Shown piece by piece: positions 53,033 through 61,971 of a DNA stretch of 64,000 nucleotides; position 1 is the first letter of the stretch; every line of letters begins with the position of its first letter. Under the pieces are notes generated by a model. That model saw nothing but the letters and a program-made list of their open reading frames with translations. It was not told the DNA's origin and made no database searches. Both the position numbers and the translations under genes were made by a program. The DNA is from an uncultured Alistipes sp. (GTDB lineage Bacteria; Bacteroidota; Bacteroidia; Bacteroidales; Rikenellaceae). The stretch is from NCBI GenBank assembly GCA_944322005.1, contig CALUNL010000006.1, positions 62,001 to 126,000 of the forward strand. The letters run 5' to 3'.

Positions 53033-54002
53033 TTTGTGTAAAGCTAATATTTGGTATGTTGCTCTTGCTACGGACGGAATATGGCCGTTGCCGTTTGCAA
53101 AGGTAGGAGATTTATTCGGGAATCCCGCTATTATGTCATCCGTGACGTTATGGCAGGGCTATACGGATGTGGTATTTGTGCCGCGGATGCAGATTGGTCT
53201 TCGCCCGGGCATGCGGATGACGGCAGGATCCGGATAAAATAAGGGAGTCAGGTATTTAAATTTAACACATGCTCTTCGTATTCGGAACCGGGACTGAAAA
53301 TATGAATATCAGTGAAAGCGTAAACGAGGTATTGCAATATTCAATGGGATAAACGGGTACCATGAAGATGACTGCACTCATATGGAGAAATGCCTATAAG
53401 GGCGGTGCGGATACTAAGGCTGCAATCTATTCCGTGTTTGGCGGAAGGGATGATGCCAAAGTTGGCCAGCTCGTGCGGTATGCCATTTGCCGTTTATGCG
53501 ATCAGTGAAAATACTGTCCGAACGAATGCTTCAGGAGCGGAGTATGGCCAGAACAGGGTATTTTGCTTGTGATGCAGAGCAGAAAAACGGAATGGACTAG
53601 CAGAAATGCGGTATCTGCAGGAGTGCAGCGATAAATTTATGAACGCCTCCTCGGCTTCTTTTATGCCGCCGATGAAGGGGGCTGTTCTGCGAACGCCATA
53701 AACGCCGTATTGTGTCCTTACGGCAGAGTCATATTATACGTTCCGGGGGAGATAATCCTTCATGCTGCTGCCACATCGGATAAACGGAGCATATCATAAT
53801 GGAGAAACATCTGTTTACGAATGCTCCATAAAATTTGATTTGCGACCCGGTGCGATAGTATGGACATCGATAATGAGGAAGTCTGCAATCTGGGCACCTT
53901 GCCTCCTGAGCATCAAGCCCTGATCACCTCGAGACAAATTTTACCTGCCTTTATTGGCGGGCACGGGCTAAATGCTCTGAACGGAAACTGCTTGTTCCGA
54001 GT
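53033..54002. other. 970-base region without recognisable genes
   Basis: Only short open frames (60 residues or fewer after a sensible start) with no family features or ribosome sites. Mixed composition; looks like decayed sequence or rearranged junk between cfxA and the Kdp kinase genes. The start region holds the putative cfxA promoter. Confidence 0.55.
53098..53105 (-). promoter_or_regulatory. -7 element before cfxA
   Basis: The minus strand reads TACCTTTG (53105-53098), 65 bases before the ATG. Confidence 0.45.
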
Positions 54003-55724
54003 CTAAACTGGAAGCGATACCGTAAATCGGCATCCTTTTCCAATCTCGCTTTCGATCGAAATCGTGCCGCCGTGTGCCTCCACGAATTCTTTTGATATGG
54101 CCAGCCCCAAGCCGCTTCCCTGAACTTTGGTGCCAGGAACGCGGAAGTAGCGTTCGAAGATGCTTTTATGGTAACGAGGATCTATGCCATGGCCGAAATC
54201 CTGTACGTATATATCTACATGGCTGTCGTGTTGTGCTGCTCCGATAATGATGCGAGAGTTTTCCGGAGAGTGATGTATCGCGTTTGACAGCAGATTGGTG
54301 ATAACCCAAGCTATTTTTTCGTTGTCCACAAATAGCTTTGATATCTTTTCGGGATACTCCACCTCTACAAAACAAAGGAACCGCTCTGCAGGTACTTGTG
54401 TGGCCTTTATGGCATATTCTATTAACTCAATAGGTTTGACGATTTTGGGCTTGATCGTGAGCTTGCCCGATTCCACCTGTGTGAGATTCAGCAGTTCGCC
54501 GGTGATATTCAACAACCGGTCACTGCTTTCACGGATGCTGCCCAATAATTGGGTTTGCTCCTCGTTGAGTGATCCGAGGCGTGAATCGCCGAGCAGTTGC
54601 AGGCTCATCAGTATTGACGAAATCGGGGTTTTCATCTCGTGCGATACGGTGGCAATGAAATTCGTTTTGGCCGAATCAAGCTCTTTGTACTTGGTGATGT
54701 TGTTCAGGACAATGAGATTACCGACGAACTGTTGTCGGCTTTCTCCTACGGGATTTATGTATAGCGGAATATTGTCCATCTGGAAATAGCTTTCCTTGTT
54801 GTCTGCATAGATTTTCAATGGCTCATGTTCATGGCTGTCGCCGTTTTCCGCATATACTTCCCGAATAAGCCGTCTTAACAGATCATTGTTCAGCGCTATT
54901 TCGGCTGCATTGCGCCCAATGATATTGTCTCGTTTGAGGTTTAAGATCGAAAATGCCTCATCATTCATAAAAAGAATATTTCGCTCCGAATCCAGGCCTA
55001 TTATCGGTTCGTGCAGACTGTTTACGATGGCTTCGATTCGTTTCTTCTCCGTCATAAGCTGGTCGAGAGAGCTGCGCCGGTATTCCGACAGCTTGCAGGC
55101 CATATCATTGAATGAAGCGGCAACGGCGCGGAACTCCTTGTTGTTGCCGAAATCGAGGCGCTCTTCATAATTGTGATTTGCAATCTGGGTGATTCCCTGT
55201 TTCAATTTGTCAATCGGCCGCAAAATAACAGCCGGAAAGCGAATCAGGAAAACCGCAGCCAACAAGATGCACAATATGGACAATATTGTAAGCCATTGGA
55301 CAGCGTCCTCTGCGTTTGATTCCATGCCCGAACTTTTGGATCGTATCGAGTTCATGTTCAACTCCATGATATGATATAGGTCTTCACGAATCGCCTGTAT
55401 CTGGATGATGGAGACCGAATCCGTCAGTGCATCGATTTTTTTGGTTAAGGCAGAGGTTACCTCTTTCTCATTTACTTCGGTAATATTTTGCTGCTGAAGT
55501 TCCAGACTATTTATCAAAATACCCCGCGATGTGGAGTCTTGCGAGAAACGATCCAGCGATCGGAGCATCTCTTCTACATAATGTACAGAGTTGTAGTTAT
55601 CCTTCAATATGTCCTTCGATGCAACGGAAAGTTGTCGGACCGACCGAACCGACTGGAATCCCAGCAAAAGGATCAGTATGAAGAGTACACCTATTCCTAA
55701 TGTCAGTCTGTTACGAATATTCAT
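54003..55724 (-). CDS. Sensor histidine kinase of the Kdp locus
   Basis: 573 residues from ATG 55724. One membrane helix at the N-terminus (LTLGIGVLFILILLLGF), a ~130-residue sensor region, a second helix (~150-170), HAMP, a PAS domain (~245-350), the H-box FIATVSHEMKTPISSIL (H362), and an ATP-binding domain ending GSGLGLAISKEFVEAHGG. Its start overlaps the KdpD-N stop by one base (TAATG), so it supplies the kinase function missing from that protein. Its likely partner is the NtrC-type regulator at 61972. Confidence 0.88.
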   Translation of the reverse strand: MNIRNRLTLGIGVLFILILLLGFQSVRSVRQLSVASKDILKDNYNSVHYVEEMLRSLDRFSQDSTSRGILINSLELQQQNITEVNEKEVTSALTKKIDALTDSVSIIQIQAIREDLYHIMELNMNSIRSKSSGMESNAEDAVQWLTILSILCILLAAVFLIRFPAVILRPIDKLKQGITQIANHNYEERLDFGNNKEFRAVAASFNDMACKLSEYRRSSLDQLMTEKKRIEAIVNSLHEPIIGLDSERNILFMNDEAFSILNLKRDNIIGRNAAEIALNNDLLRRLIREVYAENGDSHEHEPLKIYADNKESYFQMDNIPLYINPVGESRQQFVGNLIVLNNITKYKELDSAKTNFIATVSHEMKTPISSILMSLQLLGDSRLGSLNEEQTQLLGSIRESSDRLLNITGELLNLTQVESGKLTIKPKIVKPIELIEYAIKATQVPAERFLCFVEVEYPEKISKLFVDNEKIAWVITNLLSNAIHHSPENSRIIIGAAQHDSHVDIYVQDFGHGIDPRYHKSIFERYFRVPGTKVQGSGLGLAISKEFVEAHGGTISIESEIGKGCRFTVSLPV

Positions 55725-56851
55725 TACGATAAAATAATTAAATCCACATTGAGTTTGGCCAGTCGATTCAACAGATGTCGGAATCTGAGAGCCGTTACAA
55801 GCAACGAATATAGTGAAAATCGCGGGCCGCTGATACAGACGGTACTGATTTTACGTTCCTGGCATACATCCACTATCGTCTCAATATAACGGTTGGAATG
55901 TATCCGTACAACTTCTCCGCCCAGTTCCGATGCAAGATTGAAATTATTGATCAGATAACGTTGGTTTGCCAACGGTATGCGATCCATGTCTTCTTTGTCT
56001 GACTGGACATACAATACGATGAATGCCGCATTCATGTGCGTTGCCAGGCGTGCCGTTTTCCGGATTACCCGGCGGGCCCGCTTTTCGGAGGAGTCGATCA
56101 CGGCCATCAGGTATTCGTGATAGAGCTTGCCTTCGGCAACGACCTGGGTCTCTACTTTCTTTTCTACCCGCATGGCTACTTCCTTTAGGGCCAGTTCTCT
56201 GAGTTGCAGAAGGTTGTCTTGGGTGAAGAAGTTCCCCAACGCCGCCGCAATCTTGTCAGACCGGTAAATCTTACCGGCTTTTAACCGTTCTATGAGGTCA
56301 TCGGCCGTCAGGTCGATGTTGACTACCTCGTCGGCCATGGCCAGCACGCTGTCCGGAATACGTTCCCTGATTTCGACTCCGGTAATAGTCTGTACCTGCT
56401 CATTGATGCCTTCCAGATGCTGTATATTGACGGCGGAAATTACGCTGATACCTGCATCCAGTATCTGCATGACATCTTGCCAGCGTTTGGGGTTTGTACT
56501 CCCTTCGATATTGGTATGTGCCAGCTCATCTACGATGACGATCTCCGGATGTTGATTGATAATCGCCTGTGTATCCATCTCCTCGAGTTCCTTCCCTTTA
56601 TAGAAAAGTTTCCTTCGGGGAATCAATGTGAGACCGTCGACCAAAGCCTCTGTCTCCATCCGTCCGTGAGTCTCAACATATCCGATCCTAATGTCGATTC
56701 CGGCGTCGGACAGTTGATGAGCCTCTTGCAACATACGGTAAGTTTTGCCTACACCGGCACTCATGCCGATGTAGACCTTGAACTTACCTCGATGAGATTG
56801 TTTAATCAGATCGAGAAAATGTTGTGCGCTTTGTCGCGTGTCGCTGTTCAT
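55724..56851 (-). CDS. kdpD: Truncated KdpD: sensor domain and USP domain only
   Basis: 375 residues from ATG 56851. The KdpD N-terminal domain KFKVYIGMSAGVGKTYRMLQEA (Walker A, K36) and GYVETHGRMETEAL, then DELAHTNIEGSTNPKRW and VNIQHLEGINEQVQTITG; a universal-stress-like domain lies at ~245-370. It stops where full KdpD would enter its four membrane helices and kinase. The kinase is a separate protein just downstream. Senses K+ limitation and turgor in the family. A split KdpD is usual in Bacteroidetes. Confidence 0.9.
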   Translation of the reverse strand: MNSDTRQSAQHFLDLIKQSHRGKFKVYIGMSAGVGKTYRMLQEAHQLSDAGIDIRIGYVETHGRMETEALVDGLTLIPRRKLFYKGKELEEMDTQAIINQHPEIVIVDELAHTNIEGSTNPKRWQDVMQILDAGISVISAVNIQHLEGINEQVQTITGVEIRERIPDSVLAMADEVVNIDLTADDLIERLKAGKIYRSDKIAAALGNFFTQDNLLQLRELALKEVAMRVEKKVETQVVAEGKLYHEYLMAVIDSSEKRARRVIRKTARLATHMNAAFIVLYVQSDKEDMDRIPLANQRYLINNFNLASELGGEVVRIHSNRYIETIVDVCQERKISTVCISGPRFSLYSLLVTALRFRHLLNRLAKLNVDLIILS

Positions 56852-57090
56852 CTTTTTCTGTCACACTCTGAATGAATTGCCATCCGCAAATTAACATAAT
56901 CCATCACTGGATTCCAAATCGGATGGGCATATATTCCGATATTCATGTCGGTTCCCTCTGTACCGGCCTTCATTCCGGCCTCTTGTCTATGGAGCGGCCG
57001 GGAGATGCCGAAACGGGAGCTGCAGGACATTTTGCCACCTTCATCTGGATTTGACCGTGCCGAAAGGAGGCGTCTGCCCGGCAACCCCGC

Positions 57091-57672
57091 TTATTCCAAC
57101 AATTGTCTGTTTTGGGCCTTGTCGAGAGCTACGTTGAGCTGCAGGACATTTACCTTGTGGGTCCCGAAAAGTCCCAGCCATGGGCCCCGGACCGTTTCCT
57201 CCACGATTTCACGCACCTGCTCTTCCGTCATGCCGCGGGCTTCGGCCACACGGCGAATCTGGACTTCGGCCCCACGCGGCGAGATGTCCGGGTCCAGCCC
57301 CGACCCGCTTGCCGTAACCATTTCCGCCGGCACGTCCTTGCGCTCAAGATACGGGTGGGCATTCAGGAAGGCATCGATACGCTCCTCGACAACGGCCAGA
57401 TATTCCGGATTGTTGGTTCCCTTGTTGCTCCCGCCCGAAGCTCCGCCATTGTAATCTACGGCAGACGGGCGTCCCCAAAAGTAGATGTTGCCGGTAAATT
57501 TCTGCCCGACATTGGCGGCGCCGACGACTTTCCCGTTCAGCTCGACCACAGGGGCCTCTCCGTCATTCGGAGAAGCGACCGCAGCCGCCAGACGCAGGAC
57601 CAGCACATACCCGATGGTGAGTACCACACACATCACAAGGGTAAACTTAAGCGATATCCATAAATTTTTCAT
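57091..57672 (-). CDS. kdpC: Potassium-transporting ATPase subunit C (KdpC)
   Basis: 193 residues from ATG 57672. One N-terminal membrane helix (FTLVMCVVLTIGYVLVL) and a periplasmic part with FWGRPSAVDYNGGASGGSNKG and VTASGSGLDPDISPRGAEVQ, the KdpC signature. It stabilises the ATP-binding of KdpB. 13 bases after kdpB. Downstream, ~240 bases without a gene separate it from kdpD. Confidence 0.95.
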   Translation of the reverse strand: MKNLWISLKFTLVMCVVLTIGYVLVLRLAAAVASPNDGEAPVVELNGKVVGAANVGQKFTGNIYFWGRPSAVDYNGGASGGSNKGTNNPEYLAVVEERIDAFLNAHPYLERKDVPAEMVTASGSGLDPDISPRGAEVQIRRVAEARGMTEEQVREIVEETVRGPWLGLFGTHKVNVLQLNVALDKAQNRQLLE

Positions 57673-57685
57673 GATTGTCCTTCAA

Positions 57686-59743
57686 TTAAAAAAATACACT
57701 TATTAAAATATCTATCAGCTTGATTCCCGCGAACGGGGCGACAATGCCTCCCAACCCATAAATAAACAGGTTCCGGCGCAACAGGGCGGATGCCCCGATC
57801 GGTTTGTAGGTCACGCCTCGCAGCGCCAGAGGAATCAACAGCGGGATGATGATCGCATTGAAGATTACAGCCGACATAATGGCACTCTCTGGGGAGTGAA
57901 GGTGCATGATGTTAAGGGCCTGTAACGAGGGTATGGAGGAGATAAACAATGCCGGTACAATGGCAAAGTATTTGGCCACATCATTGGCGATAGAGAAGGT
58001 CGTCAACGTTCCTCGGGTCATGAGCAGCTGCTTGCCGATCTCTACGATCTCGATCAATTTAGTCGGGTCATTGTCCAGGTCAACCATGTTGCCTGCCTCT
58101 TTGGCTGCCTGAGTTCCGCTGTTCATGGCCACACCGACATCGGCCTGGGCAAGAGCCGGTGCATCGTTCGTGCCGTCACCCATCATGGCGACAAGTTTTC
58201 CTGCCTGTTGTTCCCGTTTGATGTATTCCATCTTGTCTTCAGGTTTTGCTTCGGCGATAAAGTCGTCAACACCCGCTTTTTCAGCAATATATTTTGCGGT
58301 AAGCGGGTTGTCTCCTGTTACCATTACTGTTTTTACTCCCATCTTACGCAGCCGCTCAAAACGTTCCCGAATACCGGTCTTGATAATATCCTGCAATTCG
58401 ATTACTCCCTGTACCTGTTCGTTGGAGCAAACAACCAGAGGCGTTCCTCCGTTGGCCGATATTTTATGGACGATTTCATCAATCTCCCGTGCAAAAGTGT
58501 ACCCGGCATCGGTAACAATCTTTCGGATAGCTTCGGTTGCACCTTTGCGGATGCGTGTGCTGTCCGGCATGTTTACACCGGAGCAGCGGGTTTCGGCCGT
58601 AAATTGGACCATCCGCATGCCTACCATCTCCCTGGGCTCTATTTTGATGCCGTGTCTCGAGCCTAGCTCCACGATGGATTTGCCTTCCGGAGTCTGGTCT
58701 GCAACCGATGAAAGAACACACATACGTACAAATGATTTGAGGTCTTTGCCTTGCACAGGGTAAAATCTGGTCGCTTTACGGTTCCCAATGGTAATGGTCC
58801 CTGTTTTATCCAGCAGCAAGGTATCGATGTCGCCAGCCGTTTCTACAGCTTTCCCTGATTTTGTGATTACGTTGGCCCGCAGGGCACGATCCATTCCGGC
58901 AATGCCGATGGCCGACAGCAAACCTCCAATGGTCGTCGGAATCAGACAGACGAAAAGCGAGATGAAAGCGGCAATCGTGATGTTGGCTCCGATGTAGTCT
59001 GCAAATGGTTTTAGTGTGGCGCACACAATCACAAAAACAAGGGTAAAACCTGCCAACAGAATCGTCAATGCAATCTCGTTAGGGGTCTTTTGGCGTGAGG
59101 AACCTTCTACCAGAGCGATCATCTTGTCTAGGAAGCTTTCTCCAGGTTGGGCAGTAACTTTGACCAGTATGCGATCGGAAAGGACCTTTGTCCCACCAGT
59201 TACCGAACTCTTGTCGCCACCCGCTTCGCGGATGACGGGTGCAGATTCTCCTGTGATGGCACTTTCGTCAATCGAGGCAAGACCTTCGATGATCTCACCG
59301 TCGGCAGGAATCGTATCGCCGGTCACACACTCGAAAACATCTCCACGCTTTAATTCCGAACTGCTTACAATCTTGGTTTTCTTATTGTCGGAGACCAGCT
59401 TTGCAGGTGTTTCCTCTCTTGTCTTACGGAGAGAATCTGCCTGAGCCTTGCCTCTGGCCTCGGCAATTGCTTCCGCAAAATTGGCGAATAGAACAGTCAG
59501 CAATAGAACTGCAAAGACAACCATATTATACCCAAATGAACCTTGCGAATCGTCTCCAGAGACAGCAATATAGATAAGCATCAGCAATATGACGGCAGTT
59601 ACTATTTCCACCGTGAACATGATCGGATTCTTGATCATCTTCCGTGGATCGAGTTTTCGGAAGGAATCCACAAAACTCGTTTTCATAAGCTGTTTGTCAA
59701 ACAGCGTATTGTTTATTTGTTTTTTCATCTTATTATTCAGCAT
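57686..59743 (-). CDS. kdpB: Potassium-transporting P-type ATPase subunit B (KdpB)
   Basis: 685 residues from ATG 59743, directly abutting the kdpA stop; a later ATG (59728) is an alternative. It holds the phosphorylation site [12 protein letters not shown] (D312), the TGES loop [13 protein letters not shown] and [20 protein letters not shown]. The catalytic subunit of the KdpFABC pump. Length and motifs are normal. Confidence 0.96.
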   Translation of the reverse strand: MLNNKMKKQINNTLFDKQLMKTSFVDSFRKLDPRKMIKNPIMFTVEIVTAVILLMLIYIAVSGDDSQGSFGYNMVVFAVLLLTVLFANFAEAIAEARGKAQADSLRKTREETPAKLVSDNKKTKIVSSSELKRGDVFECVTGDTIPADGEIIEGLASIDESAITGESAPVIREAGGDKSSVTGGTKVLSDRILVKVTAQPGESFLDKMIALVEGSSRQKTPNEIALTILLAGFTLVFVIVCATLKPFADYIGANITIAAFISLFVCLIPTTIGGLLSAIGIAGMDRALRANVITKSGKAVETAGDIDTLLLDKTGTITIGNRKATRFYPVQGKDLKSFVRMCVLSSVADQTPEGKSIVELGSRHGIKIEPREMVGMRMVQFTAETRCSGVNMPDSTRIRKGATEAIRKIVTDAGYTFAREIDEIVHKISANGGTPLVVCSNEQVQGVIELQDIIKTGIRERFERLRKMGVKTVMVTGDNPLTAKYIAEKAGVDDFIAEAKPEDKMEYIKREQQAGKLVAMMGDGTNDAPALAQADVGVAMNSGTQAAKEAGNMVDLDNDPTKLIEIVEIGKQLLMTRGTLTTFSIANDVAKYFAIVPALFISSIPSLQALNIMHLHSPESAIMSAVIFNAIIIPLLIPLALRGVTYKPIGASALLRRNLFIYGLGGIVAPFAGIKLIDILISVFF

Positions 59744-61435
59744 TTAGAGACTTAAATAGTCGGCAATCGGTCCCAATGCCAGGGCCGGGAAGAACGATAA
59801 AGCCGCTACAATAATGATCACAACAAAAGTCATCAGCGAGAATGTAAACGTGTCTGTTTTCAGCGTGCCGGCACTCTCCGGAATATATTTCTTCGAGGCA
59901 AGCAGGCCGGCAATGGCAACCTGTCCTATGATCGGGAAATAACGCCCCGTAATCAGTACAATCCCTGTTGAAATATTCCAAAATGGCGTATTGTCAGCCA
60001 ACCCTTCGAATCCTGATCCGTTGTTGGCGGCCGAAGAGGTGTATTCATAGAGCATCTCGCTTAATCCATGGAACGAAGGGTTGTTGAGCCACCCGATTCC
60101 CGGATTGATGGCCGCAATGGCCGATGCGATGCCAGTCCCGACCAGGATCAGGAGCGGGTGCATGAGCACAACCATTGTCGCAATTTTCATTTCTCTGGCT
60201 TCCACCTTCTTCCCGAGAAATTCGGGTGTTCTTCCGACCATCAGACCGCTTATGAATACTGCGATAATCAGAAAGGCAAAATAGTTCATCCAACCTACAC
60301 CTACACCTCCGAACCAGCAGTTGATCTGCATGTTGAGCATTTGGAGCATTCCGCTGAGCGGGGTCTGACTGTCATGCATCGAATTCACGGATCCGTTTGA
60401 CGTTGCAGTAGTCGCCATGCCCCACATGGCCGAAGCTCCAGAGCCGATACGGATCTCCTTGCCTTCCATTGATCCGAGATCCTGCGCAATACCCATTTCA
60501 TCAATCTGGGGATTGCCGCCCATTTCCTGGGAGACTGACACGCATATGCCAATCGTAAAGGCAAAAAGCATAACTCCATAAATCCACGCAGCCAATTTCC
60601 TACGACAGATATAAAATCCGACGGCCCACACCATGGCCATCGGCAGAATAAGGATGGACCAACATTCCAATATATTAGTGAATGCATTGGGGTTTTCAAG
60701 CGGGTGCGAGGAGTTTGTACCATAATATCCGCCACCATTCGTTCCGAGTTGCTTAATGGGAACGATTGCAGCCGTCGGACCCTGACTGATTACCTGTTCG
60801 TTGCCTTCGAGCGTTTCAATCGTTTGTTTGCCGTCGAAAGACATCGGGGTGCCGTTGACAACCAGCAGAATGCCCACCAGTAAAGAAAGCGGCATCAGGA
60901 TTCGGGTTACACTCTTTGTCATGAAAACCCAAAAGTTTCCGATGGTCTTTGTGGTTTTGGCGGCGAGTGCCTTCATGATGCCGGCGAGTGCCGCCATGCC
61001 GCAGGCTGCTGTGACAAACTGGAAAAGCATGATGACGAACAGCTGCGTAAAGTATGTAAGGCCCGATTCTCCGCTATAATGCTGTAGGTTGCAGTTCACC
61101 ATAAAGCTTATCGTCGTATTGAACGCCAAATCGGGGGACTGGCCTCCGTTCCCATCTGGATTCAGCGGAAGCCAGCCCTGGCAGACCAGCAGAACCATTC
61201 CCCAAACAAACCAGAATACATTGACGGTGAGCAATGCTTTCAGGAACTGTTTCCAATCCATCTCCTCGTCGGGACGGATTCCGCACGCCTTGTAAATCCA
61301 TCGCTCAACAGGGGACATGAAGTCGAGCCAGGTGCGTTCTCCTTTATATACTTTGGCAATGTAGCGTCCCAGAGGGTAACTTAACGCCACTAAAGCGACC
61401 CATTGCAGAATTACTCCTAAAATTTCGGTATTCAT
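59744..61435 (-). CDS. kdpA: Potassium-transporting ATPase subunit A (KdpA)
   Basis: 563 residues from ATG 61435. Ten membrane helices, with the four selectivity-loop regions (FNTTISFMVNCNLQHYSGE, LGTNGGGYYGTNSSHPLENP, ATTATSNGSVNSMHDS, AANNGSGFEGL) clearly visible. It binds and translocates K+. Normal length. 31 bases after kdpF. Confidence 0.96.
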   Translation of the reverse strand: MNTEILGVILQWVALVALSYPLGRYIAKVYKGERTWLDFMSPVERWIYKACGIRPDEEMDWKQFLKALLTVNVFWFVWGMVLLVCQGWLPLNPDGNGGQSPDLAFNTTISFMVNCNLQHYSGESGLTYFTQLFVIMLFQFVTAACGMAALAGIMKALAAKTTKTIGNFWVFMTKSVTRILMPLSLLVGILLVVNGTPMSFDGKQTIETLEGNEQVISQGPTAAIVPIKQLGTNGGGYYGTNSSHPLENPNAFTNILECWSILILPMAMVWAVGFYICRRKLAAWIYGVMLFAFTIGICVSVSQEMGGNPQIDEMGIAQDLGSMEGKEIRIGSGASAMWGMATTATSNGSVNSMHDSQTPLSGMLQMLNMQINCWFGGVGVGWMNYFAFLIIAVFISGLMVGRTPEFLGKKVEAREMKIATMVVLMHPLLILVGTGIASAIAAINPGIGWLNNPSFHGLSEMLYEYTSSAANNGSGFEGLADNTPFWNISTGIVLITGRYFPIIGQVAIAGLLASKKYIPESAGTLKTDTFTFSLMTFVVIIIVAALSFFPALALGPIADYLSL

Positions 61436-61466
61436 TTATTCGCGTTTTTGTAAAATGTTTTCACAC

Positions 61467-61547
61467 TTAGAATTTCTCGGGTTTAATGAGCACATACATC
61501 AAGTAGATGAATACAAGTAAGCTCAATATTAGAAGTCCTGTGAACAT
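61467..61547 (-). CDS. kdpF: KdpF, 26-residue subunit of the Kdp pump
   Basis: From ATG 61547: MFTGLLILSLLVFIYLMYVL, then IKPEKF and stop. One hydrophobic helix with the terminal KPEKF matches KdpF, a lipid-like stabiliser of KdpABC. It is immediately upstream of kdpA, as in other Kdp operons. Confidence 0.85.
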   Translation of the reverse strand: MFTGLLILSLLVFIYLMYVLIKPEKF

Positions 61548-61561
61548 AGTAATTTTGCGTT

Positions 61562-61657
61562 TTAGATTTTTTCGAACCAATCAACACATTTGTAGTAAAA
61601 CCAGTAGCACAATGCCCCTATGGCTATCATGGCTAAGTACATTAAAATTCCATTCAT
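61562..61657 (-). CDS. Small membrane protein (31 residues) of the Kdp operon
   Basis: From ATG 61657: opens MNGILMYLAMIAIGALCYWF and ends YKCVDWFEKI. One membrane helix, positively charged end. Lies 14 bases before kdpF. A similar opening (MNG) and helix is found in the next upstream frame, so the two look like a small family. No named family is known to me. Real by position and hydrophobic pattern. Confidence 0.6.
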   Translation of the reverse strand: MNGILMYLAMIAIGALCYWFYYKCVDWFEKI

Positions 61658-61674
61658 CTTTTTTTATTTTGGAG

Positions 61675-61800
61675 TTACCATTTGATTCTGGCTCTTTTGC
61701 AGTCGTTTGGCCTTTTTACAAAACAATCTGCCATATGTACAAACAGATACAATACAAATCCGGCTAGAATCATGACAAATGCTGTTTCCCATCCATTCAT
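61675..61800 (-). CDS. Small membrane protein (41 residues), first gene of the Kdp operon
   Basis: From ATG 61800: opens MNGWETAFVMILAGFVLYLF, then a basic tail VHMADCFVKRPNDCKRARIKW. One membrane helix. 23 bases after the predicted sigma-54 start site and 17 bases before the second small gene. Similar to the latter in its opening and helix-then-Cys-Val-Asp/Lys pattern. Unassigned. Confidence 0.6.
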   Translation of the reverse strand: MNGWETAFVMILAGFVLYLFVHMADCFVKRPNDCKRARIKW

Positions 61801-61832
61801 TGTTTTTGTATTTTACGATTTGTGCCATAGTA

Positions 61833-61851
61833 TGGCGAAGAGAATGCCAAA
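61833..61851 (-). promoter_or_regulatory. Sigma-54 promoter of the kdp operon
   Basis: On the minus strand TTGGCATTCTCTTCGCCA: GG at -24 (61848-61847), ten bases, GC at -12 (61836-61835). It fits TGGCACG-N4-TTGC with three mismatches. Transcription would start near 61823. The neighbouring regulator is a sigma-54 activator, which supports the call. Confidence 0.7.
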
Positions 61852-61908
61852 ATCTATAAAATATGATTATTTGGTTGGTTTGCAATGCGTTATGAATACG
61901 GCCCGATG

Positions 61909-61951
61909 AAAAAAAAGATAGGGAGCTTATCAATATGATAAGCTCCCTATC
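61909..61951 (-). terminator. Terminator of the NtrC-type regulator
   Basis: A 15-bp stem (61917-61931 with 61937-61951), 5-base loop, then a run of T on the minus strand. It separates the regulator gene from the kdp operon, so the latter depends on its own promoter. Confidence 0.9.
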
Positions 61952-61971
61952 TCAAAATGATAGAGCGGCGG

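Noticed and set aside
53390-53572. 60-residue open frame
   Set aside because: No ribosome site, no family features, no partner genes.
56852-57090. Porin or other gene between kdpC and kdpD
   Set aside because: The best minus-strand frame (about 78 residues) has no signal peptide or porin motifs.
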